Shown here one piece after another: positions 1-8,787 of a DNA stretch of 64,000 bases. The stretch is taken from the NCBI RefSeq assembly GCF_002993325.1, contig NZ_PVNO01000031.1:62001-126000 (forward strand), given 5' to 3'. Source of the DNA: Alteromonas gracilis. GTDB lineage: Bacteria; Pseudomonadota; Gammaproteobacteria; Enterobacterales; Alteromonadaceae. Every line of letters begins with the position of its first letter. Within the stretch, counting starts at the first letter, position 1. Position numbers and translations under genes: made by a program. The notes beneath the pieces are model-generated. The model did not search any database. It saw only the letters and a program-made list of their open reading frames with translations, and had not been told where the DNA came from.

Positions 1-366
1 GACAATCTTCGCCTTATCATGCCAGGAGATATAACCTTTGCTACCGACAGCTCTAGTATTAGTCCAAACTTCAACCCTGTTCTTCAGGACGTAGCAAAAG
101 TGGTTAATAACTACGAAAAAACAGTATTGATGATTAAAGGTCATACTGACGATACGGGTTCTGAGCAGTACAATCAGTCCCTATCTGAGCGTCGTGCTGG
201 TGCCGTTAAGAATCTGTTGATTAACTATTCAGTAAATCCTACCCGTATTACTACGGTTGGTATGGGTGAATACGCACCCAAAGTGCCGAATAACAGCGCA
301 GCGAATCGTTCAATGAACCGTCGCGTTGAAATGGAAATTCAACCACTGACCCAGTCTAATACGTAA
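1..366 (+). CDS. OmpA-family C-terminal domain protein, 5' end cut off by the window
   Basis: The frame is open from the first base, so the gene begins upstream and only its last 121 codons are seen. The segment reads as an OmpA-like peptidoglycan-binding domain: a PGDITF-type opening strand, then IKGHTDDTGS, then NQSLSERRAGAVKNLL and a C-terminal NRSMNRRVEMEI. The GHTD and LSERRA...RR pattern is the conserved surface that holds meso-diaminopimelate in this family. The protein probably tethers the outer membrane to peptidoglycan. Whether the missing N-terminus is a beta barrel, a lipoprotein (Pal/YiaD type) or a glycine-zipper domain cannot be told. A strong hairpin follows the stop codon. 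Confidence 0.85.
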   Translation, partial: DNLRLIMPGDITFATDSSSISPNFNPVLQDVAKVVNNYEKTVLMIKGHTDDTGSEQYNQSLSERRAGAVKNLLINYSVNPTRITTVGMGEYAPKVPNNSAANRSMNRRVEMEIQPLTQSNT

Positions 367-389
367 AAGGTCGGGTGTTCCTTGAATTA

Positions 390-413
390 GAAAGCCCCAA
401 CAGTGGGGCTTTC
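390..413. terminator. Bidirectional terminator between convergent genes
   Basis: A perfect 9-bp stem (GAAAGCCCC / GGGGCTTTC) with a 6-nt loop sits between the OmpA-like gene and the minus-strand gene ending at 415. Short T/A stretches flank it on both sides, so it probably stops transcription from either direction. Confidence 0.8.
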
Positions 414-414
414 A

Positions 415-879
415 TCACTTTATCGCTTTAATTTGTTCTGCCACGTCATCCGCAATTTCGTTTGGGATGGGAATGGTTAAATGATACTGGGTTATTTTCC
501 AACTTCCTGCTTTCTTAACTAAAACCCCCGTACCTCGTGTTTCGCCAAGACTTTCGTTGTCGAGAAGTTCATCAAACCACGCTACGTTTTTATCCGGTGA
601 AAAGTAAATATTTCTATCTTTTGGAAGATAGGTCCAGCCCCGACCTTTGTCGAAATGCGGTTTTGCATAGGCTTTGAATTCTTTTTTACTCCAAACTTCC
701 GACGCATCTGTACCAATAAATACAGCACTATCATCGTACAGCGCAAAATACTTTTCGAAGCTAGCAGTTGAAGCTGTTTCATGTAAAGAATTAAGTACCT
801 CATCAACGGTCGCTAGCTCACCGTCTGCTGCAGCTGAAAGTGATACCATTAACATAAACATTGCCGCTAAATGTTTCAT
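415..879 (-). CDS. Exported SnoaL-like (NTF2-fold) protein
   Basis: A 154-residue protein with a short signal peptide (MKHLAAMFMLMVSLSAAADG). The mature part has the size and pattern of a SnoaL/DUF4440-like domain: an N-terminal helix (VDEVLNSLHETAS), FEKYFALYDDSAVFIGTDASEVW, then alternating strands ending in GSWKITQYHLTIPIPNE. Members of this fold are often small ligand-binding or isomerase-like proteins, and many have no known function. A GAGGAG ribosome site lies 5 nt before the ATG. It seems to be a single-gene unit. The fold call rests on pattern only, and no substrate can be proposed. Confidence 0.7.
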   Translation of the reverse strand: MKHLAAMFMLMVSLSAAADGELATVDEVLNSLHETASTASFEKYFALYDDSAVFIGTDASEVWSKKEFKAYAKPHFDKGRGWTYLPKDRNIYFSPDKNVAWFDELLDNESLGETRGTGVLVKKAGSWKITQYHLTIPIPNEIADDVAEQIKAIK

Positions 880-1018
880 TGTTTCTCCTCGATGACATAT
901 CGCTGTTATTTTTATGTTTTTAGACGTAGTGTGAGCGTGTTACTTACAATATGTTTAGGTATTTAATTATCGGCTAATTGGAAGCCATTTAGCATTATAT
1001 TTAGGCTAACCAAATCCA

Positions 1019-1034
1019 TGTTTCACATGAAACA
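1019..1034. other. parS-like site (candidate ParB binding site)
   Basis: TGTTTCACATGAAACA matches 15 of 16 positions of the widely conserved chromosomal parS sequence TGTTTCACGTGAAACA; the only difference is a central G to A. It lies in the 299-bp gap between the SnoaL-like gene and the LacI-type regulator, where no gene is visible. A single site can occur by chance and ParB binding is not shown. Confidence 0.45.
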
Positions 1035-1178
1035 ACGTTCGCAAAGGAAAAGAATTTTCCAGAGTGTAGTGTGTAAAAAGTAGATTAGACATATCGTTTG
1101 CATTCAATGTGATGATGCTGAGCTAACCTTTTAGGCAAAACGGGCCGTTTCAACAACAAGGTAGTTGAGCGAAGGGCG

Positions 1179-2180
1179 TCAACTTTCAAAATTGATCGTA
1201 GATTCCCTGACAACCAGCGAAGGCTCAAAACAATGCTGAACGTTGTGATCCTGTCCGTATACCTTATTTAAAATATATTTAGCAGACATTTCTGCCATGT
1301 CAGCAACAGGGTTACTTACGGTGGTTAATCTTGGGAAAACATGATGTGCGAATACGACATCGTCAAAACCTACAATCGATAAATCCTGTGGTAGGCTCAT
1401 TCCTAAGTCTCTAGCGCAGCTTATAGCGCCAGAGGCCATCCAGTCGTTAGCACAAACAAGTGCAGAAAAAGGCAAATCACGCGCCATTAATTCTAACAGG
1501 CCGATTTTTCCATCTTCTTCTGAATAATTACCGTTAAATATAAGTTGAGGGTTTACACTTAACCCTGCTTCAATAAGCGCCCGTTCATGCCCTTTTAAAC
1601 GCAGACAGGCATCTGCTTTATAAGCGGGTCCTGATATGTAAGCAATGTTTTTATGACCCAATTCTAGTAAGTGCCGAGTTGCTAGGTAACCACCTTTCTC
1701 GTTATCCAACGTGATACACGCGTTTGGAAGTCCTTCAACTTTTCGATTTACCAACGCGATAGGTAGCTTGTTCTGATTTAAATCCAAAAGATAGTCATCA
1801 GATAATGCCTCAGCATGCATGATTAATGCGTCGCAATTACGGCTTATGAGGAAATCTACCGCATCCTTTTCTGTCTCTAAGCAGTTGCGCCCTACCGTTA
1901 TGATGACATGCTTATCTTGTGCGCGTAATGTGGACTCTACAGCCTGCATTAAATCACCAAAAAATGGTGCATTTAGTTCTGGAACGAGTACGCCAACACT
2001 GTCTGTCCTACTGTTCGCTAACGAGCGCGCTACGGAATTCGGGCGATAATTAAGTTCTTTAACTGCTTGGTCAACCCGCTCTTTCAAAGCTTTATTTACC
2101 GAAGACTTACCATTTAAGACACGAGATACCGTTGATAAAGAAACGCCCGCCCGTTCGGCAACTTCGTAAATAGTAGGCAC
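1179..2180 (-). CDS. LacI-family transcriptional regulator of the sugar locus
   Basis: A 333-residue LacI/GalR-type regulator. The N-terminus has the family helix-turn-helix and hinge (PTIYEVAERAGVSLSTVSRVLNGK, cited here as a motif of residues 2-25), followed by a periplasmic-binding-protein-like sugar domain (VGVLVPELNAPFFGDLMQAVE, then ISGP and VGFDDVVFAHHVFPRLTTV). The open frame extends 9 codons upstream to a TTG, but the GTG at 2180 puts the start right before PTIYEVAE, where the family normally starts, with GGGGTG 7 nt upstream. It is followed by the symporter and GH1 genes transcribed in the same direction from further upstream. It likely controls the locus through the palindromes at 5291-5576. 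The inducer is unknown but probably comes from the beta-glucoside substrate. Confidence 0.93.
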   Translation of the reverse strand: MPTIYEVAERAGVSLSTVSRVLNGKSSVNKALKERVDQAVKELNYRPNSVARSLANSRTDSVGVLVPELNAPFFGDLMQAVESTLRAQDKHVIITVGRNCLETEKDAVDFLISRNCDALIMHAEALSDDYLLDLNQNKLPIALVNRKVEGLPNACITLDNEKGGYLATRHLLELGHKNIAYISGPAYKADACLRLKGHERALIEAGLSVNPQLIFNGNYSEEDGKIGLLELMARDLPFSALVCANDWMASGAISCARDLGMSLPQDLSIVGFDDVVFAHHVFPRLTTVSNPVADMAEMSAKYILNKVYGQDHNVQHCFEPSLVVRESTINFES

Positions 2181-2225
2181 GTGATAACACCCCGTTCGTT
2201 TTAACAATTACTTCAAGTTTTTGTA

Positions 2226-3833
2226 TTATGCCGTTATCGGCCGTTGTTCGCTACGTCGAGAGAGCAAAGCTTGTGTAACTTCTTTTTGTTTTTCGTCATT
2301 TAACGGGTATAGACAAATTAACGCCGCGCCAGCAAAGCCAAATAGCGCTGGTATCCAGCTCATTAAAGACTTCATTCCTGGAAGCGTTTGATTAATTGTA
2401 TAGATATCAAGACCGTTATAGCCATAGCTTCCTAATACCAACAAGACGAGCGCTCCTGCAAAGCCTCCCCCTGTCTTCTGAACAAAAGAGCCTGCAGAGT
2501 AAACGAGTCCGGTGGCTCGTCGGCCAGTCTTATATTCGCTGTAGTCTGCCGAGTCTCCTAGCATAGAGAAAAATAAGGTAGGTAATATGGCTGCAAAAAA
2601 CTCGGCACTGCAACCTAGAATGAATATAGCGCTCACGCTTTTCTGAGGAACAAAATAAATGCCAGAGGTCAACACGCTACTTGCTATCAGAGCGATAATA
2701 AAGAGCTTCTTGCGACCAAACATAGCGGCTAATTTGGACGTTGCTAATGCGCCGAAAATCGACACCACCAGCAGTGAAATGAAAAAGTAGCCTGTGAGTA
2801 GCTCATTGCCCATGTAGTATTTGAAATAGTACGCGATAACGCCATATTTGATGCCATTAAACATCATGGTTAGAAAACCCATTCCTAACAGAATTAGCCA
2901 GGGTTTATTGGAAAGCAGGTCGATAATATCCTGCTGAGAACGGGTGTTCTCGGCTTCCGGTCGGCGAGTTAACCGTTTAATTGCCATAGTAGTAAGCGCT
3001 ATAACAGTAATGAAGATTGCCCCAGTTAAAACGTCTCGATAATAAAAGAAGGCGGTTATTGCTGAAAGAGGAACGAGAATTAACGGTAGTTGCTTTCCCA
3101 AGTCGATGAGTTCAGATGTTAGTGAACGAGGAGCGGGCGCTACTTGGGTACCTGTCTCTGTTTTTGGAGAGTCCTGTTTAGTGTCTCGAGGCTCTGAAAC
3201 CTGTTGCAACGTAACACGCTCTTTCGTGGTAAAGACCGTTACACACATCAATATGACCAGCAACGTGGCAAATAACCACATAGTATATTGGTACCCTACA
3301 GCATTGTTTCCTTGACCTAGATAGTCTACTAGCATAGGCAAGCATCCCATGACAAGCAGTCCACCAAAGAATGCCCCAGCGAAGCGAAAGCCGGACAAAT
3401 TCGTACGCTCTCTATCATCGCTGGTCATCACGCCCATTAGCGCTGAATACGGTACATTATTAACCGTATACGCTAAGGTTAGTCCGATGTAGGTCAGGTA
3501 AGCGTAAATGAGTTTGCCTGAATACGAGAGATCAGGTGTGGTAAAGCAAAGGACCATGAAAAGGCCAAGAAAAGGAGTGGAGCCTAATATCCAAGGGCGA
3601 AACTTTCCCATCTTAGTCTGGGTTCTGTCAGCAATCATTCCCATGATAATATCGGTCACACCGTCAGAAAGACGAACGACAAGAAATAGCATCGCAGCTG
3701 CAGCGGCTGTAATACCGAACGTATCGGTATAAAATACCGCCAAATATGCAAGTGCGCCCCGCCAAACTAAATTGGCCGCAGCGTCGCCCATGCCATAACC
3801 CACTTTTTCTTTTAATGTCAGCTTATGGTTCAT
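2226..3833 (-). CDS. Sugar:cation symporter of the GPH (MelB-like) family
   Basis: An inner-membrane transporter of 535 residues in the glycoside-pentoside-hexuronide family. It opens with LKEKVGYGMGDAAANLVWRG, then has the RLSDGVTDIIMGMIADRT and KMGKFRPW motifs typical of this family, and NNVPYSALMGVMTSDDRERT. It likely imports a glucoside with Na+ or H+. It is longer than the usual 450-470 residues because the central cytoplasmic loop (about residues 210-305) carries an extra stretch that includes two hydrophobic segments. The ATG at 3833 has GGAA upstream and is preferred to the GTG four codons earlier. The gene lies 17 bp after the beta-glucosidase and 45 bp before the regulator, suggesting one transcript. 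Confidence 0.93.
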   Translation of the reverse strand: MNHKLTLKEKVGYGMGDAAANLVWRGALAYLAVFYTDTFGITAAAAAMLFLVVRLSDGVTDIIMGMIADRTQTKMGKFRPWILGSTPFLGLFMVLCFTTPDLSYSGKLIYAYLTYIGLTLAYTVNNVPYSALMGVMTSDDRERTNLSGFRFAGAFFGGLLVMGCLPMLVDYLGQGNNAVGYQYTMWLFATLLVILMCVTVFTTKERVTLQQVSEPRDTKQDSPKTETGTQVAPAPRSLTSELIDLGKQLPLILVPLSAITAFFYYRDVLTGAIFITVIALTTMAIKRLTRRPEAENTRSQQDIIDLLSNKPWLILLGMGFLTMMFNGIKYGVIAYYFKYYMGNELLTGYFFISLLVVSIFGALATSKLAAMFGRKKLFIIALIASSVLTSGIYFVPQKSVSAIFILGCSAEFFAAILPTLFFSMLGDSADYSEYKTGRRATGLVYSAGSFVQKTGGGFAGALVLLVLGSYGYNGLDIYTINQTLPGMKSLMSWIPALFGFAGAALICLYPLNDEKQKEVTQALLSRRSEQRPITA

Positions 3834-3850
3834 TGCTATTTCCACTGTTG

Positions 3851-5188
3851 TTATATTCGACTTGCTATGAGCGCTTTATAAGCATTGGCGCTAAGTTTAA
3901 GCGTACGCTTTTGCGTTTCAAAATCCACAAAAACTAGCCCAAATCGCTTTTCATATCCTTCCGCCCACTCGAAGTTATCAAGAAGGCTCCATGCGAAGTA
4001 ACCACTCACTTCTACTCCATCAATCACTGCGTTGTGTACCATGTTTAAATGGGCATTGTAGTAATCAACCCGATCAACATCATTAACAAGTCCATCTTTG
4101 AGTTCGTCTGCCATTGCAGCACCATTTTCAGTTATAAAAATGGGAGGGAGCGTATATCGTTCGTTTAATGAAGTAAGTAAATCATAAAGCGCTTTTGGAT
4201 AGATTTCCCAACCAATATCGGTCAATGGACCTTGATGAGGATGCTCGAAATACAATGCGCCTTTCTCTTTGGGCGCAGAATAGTGTAATCGCGTGTAGAA
4301 ATTTACCCCTAAGAAATCGATGGGCTGACAGATTGTCTCCATATCACCAGCTTCAACTGGTGGTCTATCCGCTTCGTCTATATCAAATAACACTTCGGGG
4401 TAGCTTCCCTCCATTACAGGCTGCATATACCATTGGTTGATATAGTCATCAGCTTTGCGGGTGGCTAATAGGTCTTCTTTCTTTTGTGTGGCGGGGTAGC
4501 ATGGCGTAAAATTCAATACTATACCGGCTTCGCTATTTGGGACATTTTTTCTAAGCACCTTCATCCCAAGGCCGTGTGCTAGCAAAATGTGATGAGCCGC
4601 AGTTCTTCCGTATTTTCTTCCCGTTCTGCCCGGGGCGTGTACGCCTATTTCATACCCTAAATAAGCACTGCAAAAAGGTTCATTGAACGTTGCATAGGAA
4701 AAAACGGACTCGCCTAACGCCTGCGTTATTTTGTCAACATAGTCTTCAAATGCAAAAGCAGTTTGTCGGTAAAGCCACCCACCCTTATCTTCCAGGTGCT
4801 GCGGGAGATCCCAGTGATAAAGGGTAACAAATGGCTTAATGCCTTTTTCATTTAACGCATCGACTAGCGTTTTATAAAAGGCAACGCCTTTTGGGTTTAG
4901 CTCACCTTCTTGAGTGATAACGCGCGGCCAAGAAATAGAGAAACGGTAAGCGTCTACATTTAAGTCTAACAAAATGTCGAAATCTTCTCTCCAGCGAGCA
5001 ATATGATCACAGGCGACATCGCCATTGGAGTGATCAGCGATGGCTGAAGGCCGTTTACAAAATCTATCCCAAATACATTCGAGACGGTTATCGACATCCC
5101 CTTCTATCTGAAAACTTGACGTGGCAGTTCCATAAAGAAACGAATTTTTGAGTAAGGGACTGCCTGCGGGAAGCGAAATGCTGTTCAT
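3851..5188 (-). CDS. Family GH1 beta-glucosidase
   Basis: A 445-residue cytoplasmic glycoside hydrolase of family GH1, full length for bacterial BglA/BglB-type enzymes, with no signal peptide. Diagnostic parts are the N-terminal FLYGTATSSFQIEG, RFSISWPRV, the acid/base motif TFNEP (Glu170) and the nucleophile motif ITENG (Glu354), followed by GYFAWSLLDNFEWAEGY. It would release glucose or a related sugar from the non-reducing end of beta-linked oligosaccharides brought in by the neighbouring symporter. It is the first gene of the minus-strand unit, and the nearest GAAAGCGCTTTC operator is about 100 bp upstream. Exact substrate (cellobiose, laminaribiose, other glucosides) cannot be read from sequence. 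Confidence 0.96.
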   Translation of the reverse strand: MNSISLPAGSPLLKNSFLYGTATSSFQIEGDVDNRLECIWDRFCKRPSAIADHSNGDVACDHIARWREDFDILLDLNVDAYRFSISWPRVITQEGELNPKGVAFYKTLVDALNEKGIKPFVTLYHWDLPQHLEDKGGWLYRQTAFAFEDYVDKITQALGESVFSYATFNEPFCSAYLGYEIGVHAPGRTGRKYGRTAAHHILLAHGLGMKVLRKNVPNSEAGIVLNFTPCYPATQKKEDLLATRKADDYINQWYMQPVMEGSYPEVLFDIDEADRPPVEAGDMETICQPIDFLGVNFYTRLHYSAPKEKGALYFEHPHQGPLTDIGWEIYPKALYDLLTSLNERYTLPPIFITENGAAMADELKDGLVNDVDRVDYYNAHLNMVHNAVIDGVEVSGYFAWSLLDNFEWAEGYEKRFGLVFVDFETQKRTLKLSANAYKALIASRI

Positions 5189-5290
5189 ATGTTGATAACC
5201 TTTTTCTTACTGCACAAATTCTAAACGGATGCTGGCAGTACAATGAATCTGAAATAACAAATCGGTTTATAGCACAAATAAAAAACAATT

Positions 5291-5304
5291 AGAAAGCGCT
5301 TTCT
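5291..5304. promoter_or_regulatory. LacI-type operator 1 (perfect palindrome)
   Basis: AGAAAGCGCTTTCT is a perfect 14-bp palindrome with the central GCGC expected of LacI/GalR-family operators. It lies 103 bp upstream of the beta-glucosidase start. The same core occurs again at 5522-5533. Confidence 0.75.
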
Positions 5305-5520
5305 CGCATTTATGTCATTTTTACGTTAATGGAACTAAGTGAATGATAATATTTCTATGACTATTACCGGAATCTAATAGGGTTTTATATTTCTTATAAA
5401 GTATTGAATTTAATTGTTTTTGGTTTTCTTATGAGAAGTTTGGTGTTCTCGATATAGTTGTTGCCTGTGAATTAATTGTAAAAAATGTGTTGATCTTAAA
5501 CTTTCGTTGAATTAATGTTC

Positions 5521-5534
5521 GGAAAGCGCTTTCT
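5521..5534. promoter_or_regulatory. LacI-type operator 2
   Basis: GGAAAGCGCTTTCT contains the same perfect 12-bp core GAAAGCGCTTTC as operator 1. It is about 100 bp upstream of the receptor start. Confidence 0.75.
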
Positions 5535-5563
5535 TACGTTTGGGTGTTCTAGTTTCTCTTTGG

Positions 5564-5575
5564 GAAAGCCCTTTC
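5564..5575. promoter_or_regulatory. LacI-type operator 3 (imperfect)
   Basis: GAAAGCCCTTTC differs from operators 1 and 2 by one central base. Its centre is 42 bp from that of operator 2, exactly four helical turns at 10.5 bp per turn, so repressors could sit on the same face of the DNA. Confidence 0.6.
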
Positions 5576-5632
5576 TGGCGGCGCGTAAGGTTCACAACAC
5601 ACATAAAAGCCACTATTAAAGAGAGATAGACC

Positions 5633-8600
5633 GTGACACAAACAACACCAAATAAAAGCAAGATCGCAGCAAGTTTGTCATTGATACTCGGGACCGCTTT
5701 GAGTAGCGGCGTGATGTCATCTGCGACGGCGCAAGAAACAGAAAAAGACATAGAAGTTATTCAGGTATCAGGTATACGAAGTAGTGTTCAAGAGTCGATG
5801 GGTATCAAGCGTGACTCTGCTGGTGTTGTTGATGCCATCTCAGCAGAAGATATTGGTAAATTTCCTGATACCAACTTAGCAGAGTCACTACAGCGTATCA
5901 CTGGTATTTCAATTAGTCGGAATAATGGTGAAGGAAGCCAAGTCACAGCGCGTGGTTTTGGACCTGACTTTAATATGGTAACGCTGAATGGACGTACGAT
6001 GCCTGGTTCTGCGTTACCTGGTGGTGGCGGAGCAGCAAATTCTCGCGCCTTCGATTTTTCTGACCTTGCTTCTGAAAGTGTTAGAGCGGTTGAAGTGTAC
6101 AAAACAGGTAGAGCGAGTATTGCAACTGGGGGTATTGGGGCTACGGTAAATATACGAACAGCACGTCCCTTTCAAGCATCTGACAATGGCATTACAGCAA
6201 GTGTAGGCGCAAAAGCACTGCATGATACCACTAACCGTGTAGGTGATGATGTTACGCCCGAAGTCTCAGGCTTTGTCAATTACCTTAATGATGAGAATAC
6301 CTTTGGCGTAACATTTACCGGTTCATTCCAACAGCGTGACAGTGCTGCACAAGGTGCGTTTGTGAACGAGTGGCGCGTAAATCCATTTGATGGCACGGTG
6401 CCGCAATCACCTGATCCAGCGAACCCAGATAGTGGTGACCCAATTGTGCTGAACAACGCACCAGCCATGGGACAGCTTTTCGCCATTCCCTCAGATTTAC
6501 GTTATTACATGGCAGACCGAGAGCGTGAAAGAACGAATGCACAGCTAACGTTCCAGTTTGCTCCTTCAGAAAAAATGACGGCCACGCTTGATTACACCTA
6601 TTCAAAGCAAGACTTATATGAAGCTCGAGCCGAGCAATCGATATGGATGGATGATAGGTACTTCACCGAACTAACCTTTGATGATGAAACGGTAAAAACG
6701 CCGGTATTAATCACTCAAGAACGCCGAGATTTGCTACCTCGTGATCTAGGTTTGGCGCTTCAAGAACTAAACCAAGTCAACGAAAACAAGTCGATCGGCT
6801 TAAACCTTGAGTACTTCGTAAATGACGAGCTAACTCTAGTCTTCGACCTTCATAATTCGACGGCAGAAGGACGCCCAGATGCGCCCTATGGAACGTGGAC
6901 AAATCTTGGTTTAGGCGCAAACGTAGTTAAAGGGCAAGGTGTCGATTTCAGAGGCGACTTCCCTATTATGTTCGTCGATTTTGACGATGAAGCTCGTGAT
7001 AATCTTAACGGTAATGGCGTGCTTGACCAAGATGACGTAGGTACATCGATATTGGACATGAATTTCTCGTCGCAAGACACCGAAATTACTCAAGCTCGTC
7101 TTGATGGCTCTTACGTTATGGATACCGGAAGTATTAACTTTGGTATTGAGTCACGCTCAATGGAGAGCACATCGCTCCAATCTCTAACCCGCCACACCAT
7201 GGGCAACTGGGGAATTGAGAACCCGGGTGAGCTTCCTGCTGGTTCTTTAACACCGCTGGATTTGGCAAGTGAGTTTAGCGATTTCAATACTGAGGGGATG
7301 TTCTCTCAGGGCTTTACCGGTAGTGTTGCGCAAATTGGTGCATTCGCTGCTCAAGAATACGGTTTTGATTTTCTTGCCAACAACCCGTTTGCAACTAACC
7401 GTACTATTGAAGAAGACATAACAGCGGTTTATTTCGAATTGGATTTATCTGGCGAGTTAAACGGCATGGAGTACAACCTGTTGGCAGGTGTACGCTACGA
7501 AAATACCGATGTAACTTCAATTGCAAATATAAGTTTACCTAGCGGCATCGCGTGGGAAGGTAATAATGACTTCAACGTCCGTTTTGGAAGCGATATGGAA
7601 GATGTTGAAGTTGAATCAAGTTACGACCATGTACTTCCTGCATTAGATTTCGATATCGAAGTTGTTGAAAACATGATTGCGCGATTCTCTTACAGTAAGA
7701 CAATAGCGCGACCCACGTACAACAACTTGAGCGCCGCTGCGACAGTATCGCCTCAAAGCGGGCCGACAATTCTTACTGACAGCATTACCGCCACCGCGAG
7801 TTCAGGTAACCCATCGCTGATACCATTAGAGTCAGACAACCTTGATCTTTCATTCGAATATTATTTCGATGAGACAAGCTATGTGTCGGTTGGTTTTTAC
7901 GATAAGCGTGTTAAGAACTTTATCGGTAATGAACAAGTTGAAGAAAATATCGTTGGCTTGAGAGACGTTACCAATGGACCGCGTGCAGAGGCGGCTCGCG
8001 CTGAATTAGAGGCGCGTGGTATTCCAATTAATGACACGTCATTGTTTAACATGGTTGCTGCGATGGAAAACGGTATCGAGTATGACTCGTTGACTGACGA
8101 GCAGTTTGAGCAGCAATTCGATGTGCTGCCCAATAGCGAAGATCCGTTGATTACCTTCATTAACTCTAAACCTGTTAACAACAAAGCGGCGAATATTTAC
8201 GGTTTCGAACTTGCTGCGCAGCACTTCTTTGGTGATAGCGGCTTCGGGGTACTGGCTAACTACACTACAGTGCAAGGTGATATTGGTTTTGATAATGACG
8301 CAAATCCATCGATAACTCAGTTTGCCCTTGTGGGACTAAGTGACACAGCAAACCTCATCTTGATGTATGAGAAAGATGCTTTGCAAGCGCGTATTGCCTA
8401 CAACTGGCGTGATAAGTTCCTTGATACAACCTCTCAGTACATTAATGAACCGGGCTATACCGAAGACTATTCACAAATAGACTTCAATGTTTCTTACGAC
8501 ATCACTGAAGATCTTACGGTGTCATTTGAAGGGATTAACATCACAGACGAAAATATCCGTAGACACGGCAGAACAAGTGCTATGTTGTGGAAATTAGATG

Positions 8601-8644
8601 AGCTTGGCGCTCGCTATGCACTGGGAGTTCGCTACAAGTTTTAA
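5633..8644 (+). CDS. TonB-dependent outer-membrane receptor of the sugar locus
   Basis: A 1003-residue outer-membrane receptor. A signal peptide (cleavage near SATAQE) is followed by a TonB-box-like stretch (IEVIQVSGIR), the plug domain (AISAEDIGKFPDTNLAESLQ, RGFGPDFNMVTLNGRTMPG) and a long beta barrel ending in the aromatic terminal strand ALGVRYKF. The long form with a DIGKFPDTNLAESLQRI plug is typical of receptors for carbohydrates in Alteromonadales and Caulobacterales rather than siderophore receptors. Translation starts at a GTG preceded by AGAGAG. Placement opposite the GH1/symporter unit, with shared operators, indicates uptake of a beta-glucan-derived oligosaccharide. A strong terminator follows. 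Confidence 0.94.
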   Translation: MTQTTPNKSKIAASLSLILGTALSSGVMSSATAQETEKDIEVIQVSGIRSSVQESMGIKRDSAGVVDAISAEDIGKFPDTNLAESLQRITGISISRNNGEGSQVTARGFGPDFNMVTLNGRTMPGSALPGGGGAANSRAFDFSDLASESVRAVEVYKTGRASIATGGIGATVNIRTARPFQASDNGITASVGAKALHDTTNRVGDDVTPEVSGFVNYLNDENTFGVTFTGSFQQRDSAAQGAFVNEWRVNPFDGTVPQSPDPANPDSGDPIVLNNAPAMGQLFAIPSDLRYYMADRERERTNAQLTFQFAPSEKMTATLDYTYSKQDLYEARAEQSIWMDDRYFTELTFDDETVKTPVLITQERRDLLPRDLGLALQELNQVNENKSIGLNLEYFVNDELTLVFDLHNSTAEGRPDAPYGTWTNLGLGANVVKGQGVDFRGDFPIMFVDFDDEARDNLNGNGVLDQDDVGTSILDMNFSSQDTEITQARLDGSYVMDTGSINFGIESRSMESTSLQSLTRHTMGNWGIENPGELPAGSLTPLDLASEFSDFNTEGMFSQGFTGSVAQIGAFAAQEYGFDFLANNPFATNRTIEEDITAVYFELDLSGELNGMEYNLLAGVRYENTDVTSIANISLPSGIAWEGNNDFNVRFGSDMEDVEVESSYDHVLPALDFDIEVVENMIARFSYSKTIARPTYNNLSAAATVSPQSGPTILTDSITATASSGNPSLIPLESDNLDLSFEYYFDETSYVSVGFYDKRVKNFIGNEQVEENIVGLRDVTNGPRAEAARAELEARGIPINDTSLFNMVAAMENGIEYDSLTDEQFEQQFDVLPNSEDPLITFINSKPVNNKAANIYGFELAAQHFFGDSGFGVLANYTTVQGDIGFDNDANPSITQFALVGLSDTANLILMYEKDALQARIAYNWRDKFLDTTSQYINEPGYTEDYSQIDFNVSYDITEDLTVSFEGINITDENIRRHGRTSAMLWKLDELGARYALGVRYKF

Positions 8645-8660
8645 CGATTGGGGTGTGTTT

Positions 8661-8698
8661 ACCCGCTAAAGTGCTTAGAGTTGCGCTTTAGCGGGTTT
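8661..8698 (+). terminator. Rho-independent terminator after the receptor gene
   Basis: An inverted repeat ACCCGCTAAAG / CTTTAGCGGGT separated by 15 nt is followed by a run of seven T. It would limit read-through from the receptor into the halogenase genes, which therefore get less transcript or have their own promoter. Confidence 0.85.
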
Positions 8699-8787
8699 TT
8701 TTGTCATAGTGCTGATTGAATAGCAACCAGAAAATCGACTGAACATATTTGTAGAAGTGCATTGGGGCATATCGTGGTTCTTAACGT

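Larger units (their letters stand above)
5189..5632. promoter_or_regulatory. Divergent control region of the sugar locus
   Basis: A 444-bp AT-rich gap between the GH1 gene (minus) and the TonB-dependent receptor gene (plus). It holds three related palindromes, listed separately, and must contain promoters for both directions. I see no convincing protein-coding gene in it. One operator lies on the GH1 side and two lie within 115 bp of the receptor start, which fits repression of both units by one LacI-type protein. Confidence 0.75.

Noticed and set aside
5512..5751. 79-codon minus-strand frame in the sugar-locus control region
   Set aside because: It covers operators and the receptor start, lacks a ribosome site and looks like an antisense shadow of the signal peptide.
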